From: an uncultured Thermomicrobiales bacterium
Lineage (GTDB): Bacteria > Chloroflexota > Chloroflexia > Thermomicrobiales > UBA6265
NCBI GenBank assembly: GCA_902806375.1
Contig: CADCWK010000007.1
Coordinates: forward strand, 1 to 13,065
DNA: 13,065 nt
Direction of reading: 5' to 3'
Shown: positions 1-7,610 of the stretch, one piece after another
Position numbering within the stretch: position 1 is the stretch's first letter
Layout: the number at the start of each line of letters is the position of its first letter
Notes under the pieces: generated by a model
Database searches by the model: none
Told to the model about the DNA's origin: nothing
The model's input: the letters and a program-made list of their open reading frames with translations, nothing else
Program-made: the position numbers and the translations under genes

Positions 1-26
1 AGGAGCGATACCACTGCGAGGTCAAC

Positions 27-974
27 GTGCCGATCATCCCCCGACCAGGTCCGGCGACACTCGCCGCCATCGGAGACCGGTTCGGCGTGGGGTTCTCGGG
101 GATCCAGCCGTTGCCAGACGGGGAAGCCAACCACGCGTTCCGGCTCGGCGATGACCTCGTCCTGCGGGTCCCGCGAGACGACGGACAACTCGCGGCGGAC
201 CTGCGCAAGGAGTGCGTCGTCATCCCCGTCGCCCGGTCGGCCGGGGTCCTGACGCCGGAGATCGTCGCCTTCGACGACACCGGGCGGGACATCGACGCGC
301 CGTATCTCGTCGTGCGGCGGGTCGCCGGTACCGACCTGGCCCGGCAGGAACTCCCGCAGGACCAGTTGGCGGCGGTCTACCGGGCGGTCGGGCGCAACCT
401 CGCCGCCCTGCACTCGGCTGGAGGTGTCGATCGCCAGAGCCTCGATGGGGTACCCACCGACGACGACCGGTCGGACCCATGCGACCTGCTGGGTCCCCTG
501 GTCCATGAACAGGCGCTCGACGCCGATACCGCCGGATGGTTGCGTGGCTGGTTCGAGCGGCTCGCCCCCTGCGCCCCGGATCCGCCACCCCTGGTCCTAA
601 TTCACGGCGATATCGCCCCACGCAACCTGCTGGCCCACCCCGCGACGGGGCAGTTGACCGGCATCGTCGACTGGGGGGACGCAGCCTGGGCCGACCCGGC
701 GATGGATTTCGCCAAACTGCCCCTGGGCGCCCTGCCGCCCGCCCTGGAGGGGTACCTCGGACAGGACGACTGGTCAGGCGTCGCGCTCCGGTCATGGCTC
801 GCTCGCGCGTTCCGGTACCAGTTGCACTGGGCCGTCGCCGCGCTCGGGCGCCGGGAGGCGGGAACCGGTCTGCTGCGACCGCCCGGCCCGGCGACCGCCT
901 GGCTCATGGTCATCCTCCGTCACCTGAGCGACTCGCATGACGAGCGGTGGCGTGGCCTGGCGGCGCACGGGTAG
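27..974 (+). CDS. APH-fold phosphotransferase (aminoglycoside/macrolide phosphotransferase-like)
   Basis: Predicted cytoplasmic 315-residue kinase-like enzyme that would transfer the ATP gamma-phosphate to a small-molecule hydroxyl. Seen: an N-lobe with LVLRVPR (44-50), resembling the nucleotide-binding strand of Mph-type enzymes with Arg in place of the usual Lys. A helix Glu (E62) follows. The Brenner motif HGDIAPRN (193-200) holds catalytic D195 and N200, and the metal-binding segment is IVDWGD (213-218). Length is normal for the APH family (about 260-320). The start is GTG at 27, with GAGG at 18-21 five bases upstream. The frame stays open to the window edge, so an upstream start cannot be excluded. 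Substrate is unknown: such enzymes include antibiotic kinases, homoserine/choline-kinase-like proteins and many uncharacterised members, and nothing here marks it as a resistance gene. Family is well supported, specificity is not. Confidence 0.85.
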   Translation: MPIIPRPGPATLAAIGDRFGVGFSGIQPLPDGEANHAFRLGDDLVLRVPRDDGQLAADLRKECVVIPVARSAGVLTPEIVAFDDTGRDIDAPYLVVRRVAGTDLARQELPQDQLAAVYRAVGRNLAALHSAGGVDRQSLDGVPTDDDRSDPCDLLGPLVHEQALDADTAGWLRGWFERLAPCAPDPPPLVLIHGDIAPRNLLAHPATGQLTGIVDWGDAAWADPAMDFAKLPLGALPPALEGYLGQDDWSGVALRSWLARAFRYQLHWAVAALGRREAGTGLLRPPGPATAWLMVILRHLSDSHDERWRGLAAHG

Positions 975-1024
975 TCGCCGATCGGCCAAGGCTAACGGCC
1001 CACCGGGGATCCGGCCCCACGAGC

Positions 1025-1050
1025 GACCCAGCGCGCGGCCGACCTGGGTC
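1025..1050 (+). terminator. weak hairpin after the phosphotransferase gene
   Basis: A 7-bp stem (GACCCAG at 1025-1031 with CTGGGTC at 1044-1050) encloses a 12-base GC-rich loop, 50 bases after the stop at 974. No T-run follows, so it is at best a Rho-assisted or attenuating structure. The rest of 975-1130 shows no gene, and I see no convincing promoter for the small ORF at 1131. Confidence 0.25.
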
Positions 1051-1130
1051 CACGCTGGCGCCCCTGCACGATCCGAGGCGGCGCTGGCTCAGTGATTGAG
1101 TAGGGATCGGGAGAAAGAAGGAGGATCGCC

Positions 1131-1223
1131 ATGGGCGGCGGCTTTTACCGCGTCATCCTGATCATCATCGCGGCATTCATCGTCTTCTTCGGGTTCGCCT
1201 TCGTTTTCGGGCAGCTCCTGTAG
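1131..1223 (+). CDS. 30-residue single-pass membrane peptide (small ORF)
   Basis: A 31-codon ORF, ATG to TAG, not recognised as a known family. It is preceded by AAGGAGG at 1118-1124, six bases before the ATG, one of the strongest ribosome-binding sites in the window. The product starts MGGGFYR and then is almost wholly hydrophobic (about residues 8-27, rich in Ile, Val and Phe), ending GQLL. This predicts one transmembrane helix with a single positive residue near the N-terminus. Most codons end in G or C, like the neighbouring genes. It lies downstream of the phosphotransferase gene and converges on groEL, with a hairpin at 1226-1270 directly after its stop. Small membrane peptides of this size (CydX- or KdpF-like) usually act as subunits or modulators of larger membrane complexes. 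No such partner is encoded here, so no function is assigned. Confidence 0.6.
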   Translation: MGGGFYRVILIIIAAFIVFFGFAFVFGQLL

Positions 1224-1225
1224 CC

Positions 1226-1270
1226 CCGGAGGATGACGGACCGTCGATCGGTCCGACGGACCCTCTCCGG
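1226..1270 (+). terminator. two-part hairpin directly after the small ORF
   Basis: The outer stem CCGGAGG (1226-1232) pairs with TCTCCGG (1264-1270; one G-U pair in RNA). The inner 7-bp stem CGGACCG (1237-1243) pairs with CGGTCCG (1249-1255) around a 5-base loop. The structure starts three bases after the TAG of the small ORF. There is no U-tract, so termination is inferred from position only; it could instead protect the 3' end. Confidence 0.35.
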
Positions 1271-1341
1271 AGCGGTCTGGCAACCCCCGCGCGCTCCCTG
1301 CAACGGTGGGCCTGACCTGGGCCGCCGAGCCGTGGTCCAGA

Positions 1342-1389
1342 AGGAAAAACGCCGGAGGGCCATGCCGAGTGATCGGCATGGCCCTCCGG
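1342..1389 (-). terminator. intrinsic terminator of the groESL operon
   Basis: A perfect 17-bp inverted repeat (arms 1352-1368 and 1373-1389) surrounds the 4-base loop GTGA. On the minus strand the stem is followed by GTTTTTCC (from the A-run at 1345-1349), the classic layout of a Rho-independent terminator. It lies 58 bases beyond the groEL stop. No T-run exists on the plus side, so it should act for the minus-strand transcript only. Confidence 0.92.
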
Positions 1390-1447
1390 TTGGGCGTCCC
1401 TGGGCGGGGGAGTGCGGGCTCCGTCGCGACGGGGCGCCCGGTGCGGA

Positions 1448-3076
<1,629 letters not shown>

Positions 3077-3146
3077 TGGGTTCTCCTTGTGGCTGATGGG
3101 TGGGAAGCAGGGATCGGGTCACCGGCTGCCTGGGGTCGCGCGTCGT

Positions 3147-3172
3147 CATCCGGCCATGGGAATGCCCGGATG
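3147..3172 (-). other. groES-groEL intercistronic hairpin
   Basis: Arms CATCCGG (3147-3153) and CCGGATG (3166-3172) form a 7-bp stem with a 12-base loop in the 115-bp gap between groES and groEL. No T-run follows, so groEL transcription should continue. A processing or stability role is possible by analogy with other groESL mRNAs but is inferred. Confidence 0.4.
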
Positions 3173-3191
3173 CAGGCGGCGTCCGGGCGGT

Positions 3192-3506
3192 CTAGTCGGT
3201 GATGACGGCGAGGATGTCCTTCTCGGACAGGATGATCAGATCCTCGTCCTCGAGCTTGAACTCCGTGCCGGCGTACTTGGCGAAGAGGACCTTGTCCCCG
3301 ACCTGGACATCGAGCGTGATCCGCTCGCCGTCGTCGTCCTTGCGGCCCTCGCCGGCGGCGACGATCGTGCCGCGCTGCGGCTTCTCCTTGGCGGTGTCGG
3401 GGACGATGATGCCACCCCGAGTGGTCTCCTCGCGGCCGGCCGGTCGAACGACCAGCTTGTCCGCGAGCGGGCGCAGCTTGCTGGCGACATCCACTGTCTC
3501 AGTCAT
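3192..3506 (-). CDS. groES: co-chaperonin GroES (10 kDa chaperonin, Hsp10)
   Basis: The 104-residue co-chaperonin caps the GroEL ring as a heptamer. Seen: the N-terminal strand KLRPLADKLVVRP (10-22), a mobile GroEL-binding loop (about 23-38, ending GGIIVPDTA), GTIVAAGEG (47-54), VGDKVLFAKYAGTEF (69-83) and the C-terminal ILSEKDILAVI. Length is typical (95-105). The frame extends upstream to 3662, but that would place the start inside the CIRCE operator. The ATG at 3506 instead has GGGAGG eight bases upstream on the minus strand and aligns with the family N-terminus. It is first in the operon with groEL. The roughly 120-base leader between the predicted transcription start and the ATG contains no other obvious gene. 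Confidence 0.97.
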   Translation of the reverse strand: MTETVDVASKLRPLADKLVVRPAGREETTRGGIIVPDTAKEKPQRGTIVAAGEGRKDDDGERITLDVQVGDKVLFAKYAGTEFKLEDEDLIILSEKDILAVITD

Positions 3507-3633
3507 TCTGATGACCTCCCTGTGAGCGATACGAAGCACTTTCCCGGAACGCGCCACGGTGGCGCACTCCGGGCGAACCGGTGGTGCCTGGGGCCGTTGA
3601 GATCCGACTCGCGAACGCCCATACCGAGACGGG

Positions 3634-3662
3634 ATTCTAGCAGAGGGGTTGGCACTCTTCAA
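3634..3662 (-). promoter_or_regulatory. sigma-A type promoter of groESL
   Basis: Read on the minus strand, a -35 box TTGAAG (3657-3662) is separated by exactly 17 bases from a -10 box TAGAAT (3634-3639, five of six matches to TATAAT). The predicted start is near 3627. The -35 box lies within the CIRCE loop and its inner arm, so repressor binding would block polymerase. A second TTGACA at 3681-3686 lacks a fitting -10 box. Confidence 0.75.
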
Positions 3663-3675
3663 GGGGGAGTGCTAA
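3649..3675 (-). promoter_or_regulatory. CIRCE operator (HrcA binding site)
   Basis: The inverted repeat TTGGCACTC - 9 bases - GAGTGCTAA matches the CIRCE consensus TTAGCACTC-N9-GAGTGCTAA with one mismatch in one arm and the exact 9-base spacer. CIRCE is the target of the repressor HrcA, which in many bacteria holds groESL down at normal temperature. hrcA is not in this window. The overlap with the -35 box fits direct repression. Confidence 0.95.
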
Positions 3676-3847
3676 CGACTTGTCAACGCGTCTCGGGCCG
3701 GCCCAGGTCGACCCGTCACCAGTGACAGCCCGTCCCCGGAGATCCGCGAGCGCGCGGGACCGTTGCCCCTGGCCCACCAGTAAGGCTACCTGGCGCCCCG
3801 CCTGACAGCGTTGCCACGGGAACGGCTGGCGGGTGTCCGGTCCCGGA

Positions 3848-4741
3848 TCAACCAATAGCCGCCCGCAGCAGCGCACCCCGTTCCCCGCCCCTGAGCCATG
3901 CGTCGAAGGTAAGCAGCCCCGGGTAGCGTTCCCGGAGGGCGTGGATGTCCGCGGTGCCAGCCAGAGGACCGGCGTCGACCAGCTCCGTCAGCCGGTGGAG
4001 CATGCCGTTCTCACGGAGGACGGCATCGGGAAAGCGTCGATAGGCGACGGGACGACCCGCCGCGCTGCTGATCCTGGCGGCGAGATCGTCGCCGGTGACG
4101 CTGTCGCCCGCGATCTGGATCGTCTGGCCACGGTGGGCATCGCGCTCGGCGAAGACGGTCGCGACGATGCGACCGATGTCTGCGACCGCGATGAACTGCA
4201 TCGCCTGATCCGGCCTCATGAAGAAGGTCAGCTGGCCGTCGGCGACCCCGAAATCGGGCGACAGCAGGAGTTCCATGAACGTGCTGGGGCGGAGGATGGT
4301 GCTGTCGGGAACGCGGGAGCGGACGAACTCCTCGACCTGGAACTTGCTGTCGAAGTGCCCGACACCCGTCGCAGGGCCGGCCGCGTTGGAGGACGAGTAG
4401 ACGAGGTGCTCGACGCCCGCGTCCAGCGCCGCCGCAGCTACCCCAGTGCCGAACCGGACCTCGTCGGCATCGGTGACCCCGTATCCGGCCTGACCGGAGC
4501 TCGGCTGGACACTGAAGACGCCATAGGCGCCAGCCATGGCGGCACGCACGGACGCCGGGTCACCGAGATCGCCCGGAACCGTCTCGACGCCCCTGGCGGA
4601 CAGGGCGCGGGCCCTGGCGCTCCCCGGGTCACGAACCAGCGCCCGGACGCGCCAACCTGCTGCTACGAGCGCGTCGGCGACGGACCCGCCCTGCTGGCCG
4701 GTCGCTCCTAGTACCAGCACGATCCGGTTGTCTCCGTCCAT
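3848..4741 (-). CDS. NmrA-like NAD(P)-binding protein (atypical short-chain dehydrogenase)
   Basis: A 297-residue cytoplasmic Rossmann-fold protein of the NmrA/HSCARG type. Seen: beta strand IVLVLGATGQQGG (7-19) with the GxxGxxG dinucleotide loop; RALVRDP (33-39), whose Arg typically contacts the NADP phosphate; GDLGD (57-61); EHLVYSSS (111-118); HFDSKFQVEEF (129-139), where K133 sits at the position usual for this group; and STILRPSTFMELLL (147-160). The classical YxxxK dehydrogenase pair is not obvious, as in NmrA-like redox sensors. The ATG at 4741 is preferred over the upstream ATG at 4825 because GGAGG lies five bases before it and the added residues would be basic and low-complexity. 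Relatives include redox-sensing regulators and quinone or isoflavone reductases, so the substrate is open. It is a single gene, convergent with nothing and tail-to-head with groES. Confidence 0.85.
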   Translation of the reverse strand: MDGDNRIVLVLGATGQQGGSVADALVAAGWRVRALVRDPGSARARALSARGVETVPGDLGDPASVRAAMAGAYGVFSVQPSSGQAGYGVTDADEVRFGTGVAAAALDAGVEHLVYSSSNAAGPATGVGHFDSKFQVEEFVRSRVPDSTILRPSTFMELLLSPDFGVADGQLTFFMRPDQAMQFIAVADIGRIVATVFAERDAHRGQTIQIAGDSVTGDDLAARISSAAGRPVAYRRFPDAVLRENGMLHRLTELVDAGPLAGTADIHALRERYPGLLTFDAWLRGGERGALLRAAIG

Positions 4742-5250
4742 GGGTCCCTCCAACGCGCGAGGTCCGGGCCGGCGGCGACCCCGCCTCGTGGACCGTCCGG
4801 CGACCGGCTGGCTGTGACCAGCCACGACATGATCCGGCTTCCACGCAAGGCGGAGGTGCCTGACCCGTCCGGCACCGCCTCATAACGATAGCCCAGATTA
4901 GCCGCATCTCCGGTGCTTCTCCGGGCCAGTGGCGCTCGCTACCGGCCCGGACGGACGCCAGGGCCTTGTCCCCGGGCGGCGCGGTGGCGGAGACCGGTGG
5001 CCGAGACAGCGGTCGCCCGGGAGGCCGTCCAGCCACGCTGCGCCGGATGATCGGACCGCTGCCGGCGCGCGGCCGGGGCGCGGACCAGCGGGTCGGGGTG
5101 ATCGGGCCGGGATCCCGGCGATGCTGACCGCGGGAACGATCCAGCGTGTAGACATTCTCCGGGATGAACGTTGGCACTGACTCTGCACGCCGACCGCATC
5201 CGGTGGTCGGGTATCCATCGCGCAGATCGACACGCAACGGAGGTTCACCC
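4742..5250. other. 509-bp non-coding region between divergent genes
   Basis: No convincing gene is seen on either strand. It holds the leaders of the NmrA-like gene (-) and the four-gene cluster (+). Visible dyads are TGGCTG-TGAC-CAGCCA (4809-4824), GGTGCC-N10-GGCACC (4855-4876) and the 14-bp palindrome GCCGGGATCCCGGC (5106-5119). The first two lie within about 140 bases upstream of the NmrA-like start and could be operators. No sigma-A promoter could be placed with confidence; GGGTAT at 5209-5214 resembles an alternative-sigma -10 box but lacks a clear -35 partner. Confidence 0.5.
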
Positions 5251-5682
5251 ATGAGTGCAACGGGAAGCACCGGTTCGACGGCGAGCCAAGGCAGTGACAA
5301 GGCCAGCCAGGTCGCCGACCAGGCCCAGCAGGCGGTCGGTCAGGTCCAGGACAAGGCCAGCGAGGTGAAGGACCAGGCCACGGAGAAGGTCGGGCAGGTC
5401 AGGGAACAGGCGACCGCCCAGACCGACCAGGGGCTCGACAAGGCATCGCAGGGCCTCAGCACCGCGGCCGACAAGCTCCGCGAGCAGGCGGAAGGCGACG
5501 GGCCGGTACCGGCGCAGGCGTCCATGGTCGCCGACCGCCTGGAGCAGGCGAGCAACTACTTCAAGGACAAGGACACGAACCAGATCGTCAGCGATCTCGA
5601 GGCGTTCGTCCGCAGCAAGCCGGTCGAATCGGTCATCGGTGCGGTTGCGATCGGGTTCGTCCTCGCGAAGATCGTCCGGTAG
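5251..5682 (+). CDS. LEA-like 11-residue-repeat protein with C-terminal membrane anchor
   Basis: A 143-residue protein with three parts. A Ser/Thr/Gly-rich N-terminus (1-15) leads into a highly polar Gln/Lys/Glu/Asp/Ala helix (16-81) with 11-residue periodicity: V21, V32, A43, A54, A65, L76 and A25, A36, V47, T58, L69, A80 fall exactly 11 apart. This is the amphipathic pattern of group 3 LEA and apolipoprotein-like helices. The C-terminal domain (about 90-143) has the pattern VADRLEQASNYF...SDLEAFVRSKP followed by a short hydrophobic segment, SVIGAVAIGFVLAKIVR. It resembles DUF883/ElaB-like anchors and, from recall, proteins labelled nutrient-deprivation-induced in proteobacteria. The ATG at 5251 has CGGAGG seven bases upstream; the longer frame from 5164 lacks this support. 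It is first of four co-directional genes. A membrane-surface stress-protective role is inferred. Confidence 0.8.
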   Translation: MSATGSTGSTASQGSDKASQVADQAQQAVGQVQDKASEVKDQATEKVGQVREQATAQTDQGLDKASQGLSTAADKLREQAEGDGPVPAQASMVADRLEQASNYFKDKDTNQIVSDLEAFVRSKPVESVIGAVAIGFVLAKIVR

Positions 5683-5731
5683 GCCAGCGGGCCGGACCCA
5701 ACGGCCGGCGCTGCTTCGGAGGAGATTTCCC

Positions 5732-6181
5732 ATGGACCGTAGTCAACAACCACGGCTCGGTGCTCCGCCACCCCGGCCGTCGACCGGACACGAGAACGAG
5801 TCCGTCAGTGAGCTGATCAGCGGCATGGTCGGCGATGTCCAGGGGCTCGTTCGGGGCGAGATCCAGCTCGCCAAAACCGAGCTGTCCGAGAGTGCCAGCC
5901 ACGCCGCCAAGGGCATCGCGATGCTGGTCACTGGGGCCGTCCTGGCCCTGATCGCATTCGTCTTTCTGATGCTCGCCCTGGTCGAGATCCTCGACGACGC
6001 GATGCCACGCTGGGCAGCCGCCGGTGTCGTCGCCCTCGGGTTGCTCCTGATCGCCGCGATCCTGGCGCTGGTCGGCAAGTCGCAGCTGAGCGCGAAGAAC
6101 CTGAAGCCGGAGCAGACGATCGACTCACTGCAGGAGGACAAGGAATGGGCCCAACAGCAGGTCAAATCCGTGAAGAACTAG
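5732..6181 (+). CDS. phage holin family protein (Actinobacterial Holin-X, PF07332-like)
   Basis: A 149-residue inner-membrane protein. Seen: a Pro-rich N-terminus (1-20), an amphipathic helix VSELISGMVGDVQGLVRGEIQ (25-45) rich in conserved acidic and basic residues, two transmembrane helices (about 61-87 and 94-115) and a polar tail with KPEQTIDSLQEDKEW (125-139). The P-x-x-T-x-x-S-L-x-E-D-x-x-W tail is characteristic of this family. The family carries a holin name by similarity only. No phage genes are nearby and members are common in chromosomes beside DUF3618 genes, so a lytic role is unlikely. The ATG at 5732 has GGAGGA (5718-5723) upstream. The gene lies 49 bp after the LEA-like gene, and its last 37 bases overlap the next gene in another frame, suggesting translational coupling. 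Confidence 0.87.
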   Translation: MDRSQQPRLGAPPPRPSTGHENESVSELISGMVGDVQGLVRGEIQLAKTELSESASHAAKGIAMLVTGAVLALIAFVFLMLALVEILDDAMPRWAAAGVVALGLLLIAAILALVGKSQLSAKNLKPEQTIDSLQEDKEWAQQQVKSVKN

Positions 6182-6627
6182 ACCACCACCGCGATGACGC
6201 CGCGGGGCGCCTCGCCGAACTGGAGCACCGGGTCGAGTCGATGACCGAAGAGGCCCGGACGCAGGTCCAGGAAGCGACGGGCGAGATCCGGACGCAGGTC
6301 GAGGACACGAAGCAGCAGATCCAGCAGACGTTCGATCTCAAGTATCAGTTGCAGGAGAACCCGCTGATCGCTGTCGGCGGTGGGCTGCTGCTTGGCTTCC
6401 TGCTGGGCGGCGGTCTGTCCGGTGGCGGTGGGGGCGGTTACCAGGGTCAGTCCGGCCAGGGTTCATCGGCCGTCACGCGGCATCTCCGCGAGTCGATGAT
6501 GCAGTCCGCCCGCTCGTCTGGCTTGAGCGACACGATGTCCGCCGCGGGGAGTGCGCTCCTGAGCGAGGTCACGAAGACGGTCAAGGGCGCGATCGGTCAG
6601 TCCGGATCGGGTGGCGGCCGGTCATAG
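6145..6627 (+). CDS. DUF3618-type coiled-coil membrane protein
   Basis: A 160-residue protein of unknown biochemical function. The N-terminal GQIREELDHHRDDAAGRLAEL (6-26) matches the DUF3618 opening pattern. A charged helix follows (about 27-68) with 3-4-4 spacing of apolar residues: V30, V41, V52, F63 and M33, A44 and A37, I48, I59. Next comes the glycine-rich membrane segment NPLIAVGGGLLLGFLLGGG (72-90), a Gly/Ser/Gln linker (91-107), and a C-terminal helical part with SAAGSALLSEVTKTVKGAI (132-150). The ATG at 6145 lies inside the end of the holin-X gene and has AGGAGG seven bases upstream (6132-6137), so this start is well supported. Overlap with the upstream gene implies joint expression and probably a joint membrane function. 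Confidence 0.85.
   Translation: MGPTAGQIREELDHHRDDAAGRLAELEHRVESMTEEARTQVQEATGEIRTQVEDTKQQIQQTFDLKYQLQENPLIAVGGGLLLGFLLGGGLSGGGGGGYQGQSGQGSSAVTRHLRESMMQSARSSGLSDTMSAAGSALLSEVTKTVKGAIGQSGSGGGRS
6255..6300 (+). repeat. 13-base direct repeat at 33-base spacing
   Basis: The sequence CCGGACGCAGGTC occurs at 6255-6267 and 6288-6300, exactly 33 bases (11 codons) apart and in frame, encoding RTQV twice within the helical repeat of the DUF3618 protein. It is a nucleotide trace of an 11-codon duplication. Confidence 0.85.
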
Positions 6628-6688
6628 GGGCCGATGTCGTCCGGTTGGCCAGGTCGTCCCTATCCCATCAGGCAAGGAGTCATTCACC

Positions 6689-7438
6689 ATGGAGTCATCC
6701 AACCCAGGCCAGAGCCGCTCCGGCGGCAGCCGTCCGCTGGTGGGGCAGACCACTGGCAACACGCTACTCGATGGCACGATGGACGCCCCGCCGATGCCCG
6801 TCGCCGACGCCTTCACCGAGGAGATCGCCCTGGGGTCGTCGCCAGGCATCTCGGCGCTGACCGATAGCGACCTCTCGACCACCCCGGCCGCTGGCATGGA
6901 TGCGACGGCGTCGCAGTCATCGGAGTCGCCGGGAATCGACGTCTCCTCCGTCAAGGACGCTGCCAGTTCGGGGAAGGAGGCGGCTTCCGCCGGGATGGGG
7001 CGGGTCAGGGAGTGGATCAGCGCCCATCCGCTGGTCGCGGTCGGCGCCGGGCTGATCGGGGGGATCGTCCTCGCTGGCAGCGGCGGCGGCACCAACCATC
7101 ACCACCACTATCATGGGGACCAGGGTTCGCAGCCCAGGCATGACGCGACGAGCGGGTCGCAGTCATCCCATGACCAGACGCAGAGCCAGTCGTCCGGTCA
7201 GTCCCACGGGCAGTCACACCAGCAACAGGGTGGCGGCATCCTGGGCATGATCCAGCAGACCGGCCTGCTCGACACGCTGACCCAGTCGGCCGACAGGCTC
7301 ATGAAGACCGCGAACGGGCATGCGACGGAGCTGGCACGGCAGCGCGTCCCCGGCTTCGAAGAGCAGCTGCGGCAGAAGGGCGGATCGGCCACGCCTCCGG
7401 CCGGACGTCACCTCTCGGAGACCGTACCGGGAAGCTGA
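6689..7438 (+). CDS. His-rich glycine-zipper membrane protein, function unknown
   Basis: A 249-residue protein not recognised as a named family. Parts: a low-complexity Ser/Thr/Gly/Pro N-terminus (1-85); a short amphipathic stretch VSSVKDAASSGKEA (85-98); one membrane segment HPLVAVGAGLIGGIVLAG (113-130) closely like that of the preceding DUF3618 protein; then HHHHYH (137-142) and a Gln/Ser/His-rich stretch with H151, H161, H173 and H177; a hydrophobic helical part GGILGMIQQTGLLDTL (182-197); and a polar tail. The His run directly at the membrane exit could bind metal or sense pH; this is inferred. The ATG at 6689 is preceded by AAGGAG (6674-6679), nine bases upstream. The gene lies 61 bp after the DUF3618 gene and ends the cluster. 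Confidence 0.75.
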   Translation: MESSNPGQSRSGGSRPLVGQTTGNTLLDGTMDAPPMPVADAFTEEIALGSSPGISALTDSDLSTTPAAGMDATASQSSESPGIDVSSVKDAASSGKEAASAGMGRVREWISAHPLVAVGAGLIGGIVLAGSGGGTNHHHHYHGDQGSQPRHDATSGSQSSHDQTQSQSSGQSHGQSHQQQGGGILGMIQQTGLLDTLTQSADRLMKTANGHATELARQRVPGFEEQLRQKGGSATPPAGRHLSETVPGS

Positions 7439-7489
7439 CCTGCCGGATCCGGGGTGATCCCGCCGGGCCACCGTCCGTACCGATGTCAA

Positions 7490-7543
7490 CGAACCGTCGA
7501 TGCCCCGGGCGTCGGCGGTTCGCCCGTTCCGGGCTGCGCCCGG
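7490..7543 (+). terminator. tandem hairpins at the 3' end of the four-gene cluster
   Basis: The first stem has 15 bp (7490-7504 with 7508-7522) and a CCG loop. Two of its pairs are U-G only in the plus-strand transcript and become A-C mismatches in the minus one, so the structure favours the + RNA. A second stem, CCGGGC-TGC-GCCCGG (7529-7543), follows. No U-tract is present, so a Rho-independent mechanism is not certain. Position, 52 bases after the stop at 7438, fits a 3' end. Confidence 0.55.
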
Positions 7544-7610
7544 GTTCCGTGCTGGCGTCTCCCCGTCGCTCCCCGTCGCGCTCCCGGCCAGTGGACGGCT
7601 CCGGGCACTG

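Noticed and set aside
27..974. Calling the phosphotransferase an antibiotic-resistance gene.
   Set aside because: The motifs show only the APH fold. Substrate residues cannot be read from sequence here, and there is no mobile-element context.
3507..3662. N-terminal extension of groES to an ATG at 3662.
   Set aside because: The start would lie within the CIRCE operator and upstream of the predicted transcription start. The added residues match nothing in GroES, and the ATG at 3506 has a strong ribosome site.
5209..5214. GGGTAT as a stress-sigma (SigB-like) -10 box before the LEA-like gene.
   Set aside because: No GTTT-type -35 element lies at the required distance, and use of that sigma class in this lineage is unknown. 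Kept only as a remark in the intergenic entry.
5732..6181. Phage lysis holin interpretation of the holin-X gene.
   Set aside because: No endolysin, spanin, structural or integrase gene is nearby, and the context is a chromosomal membrane-protein cluster. The family name reflects similarity only.
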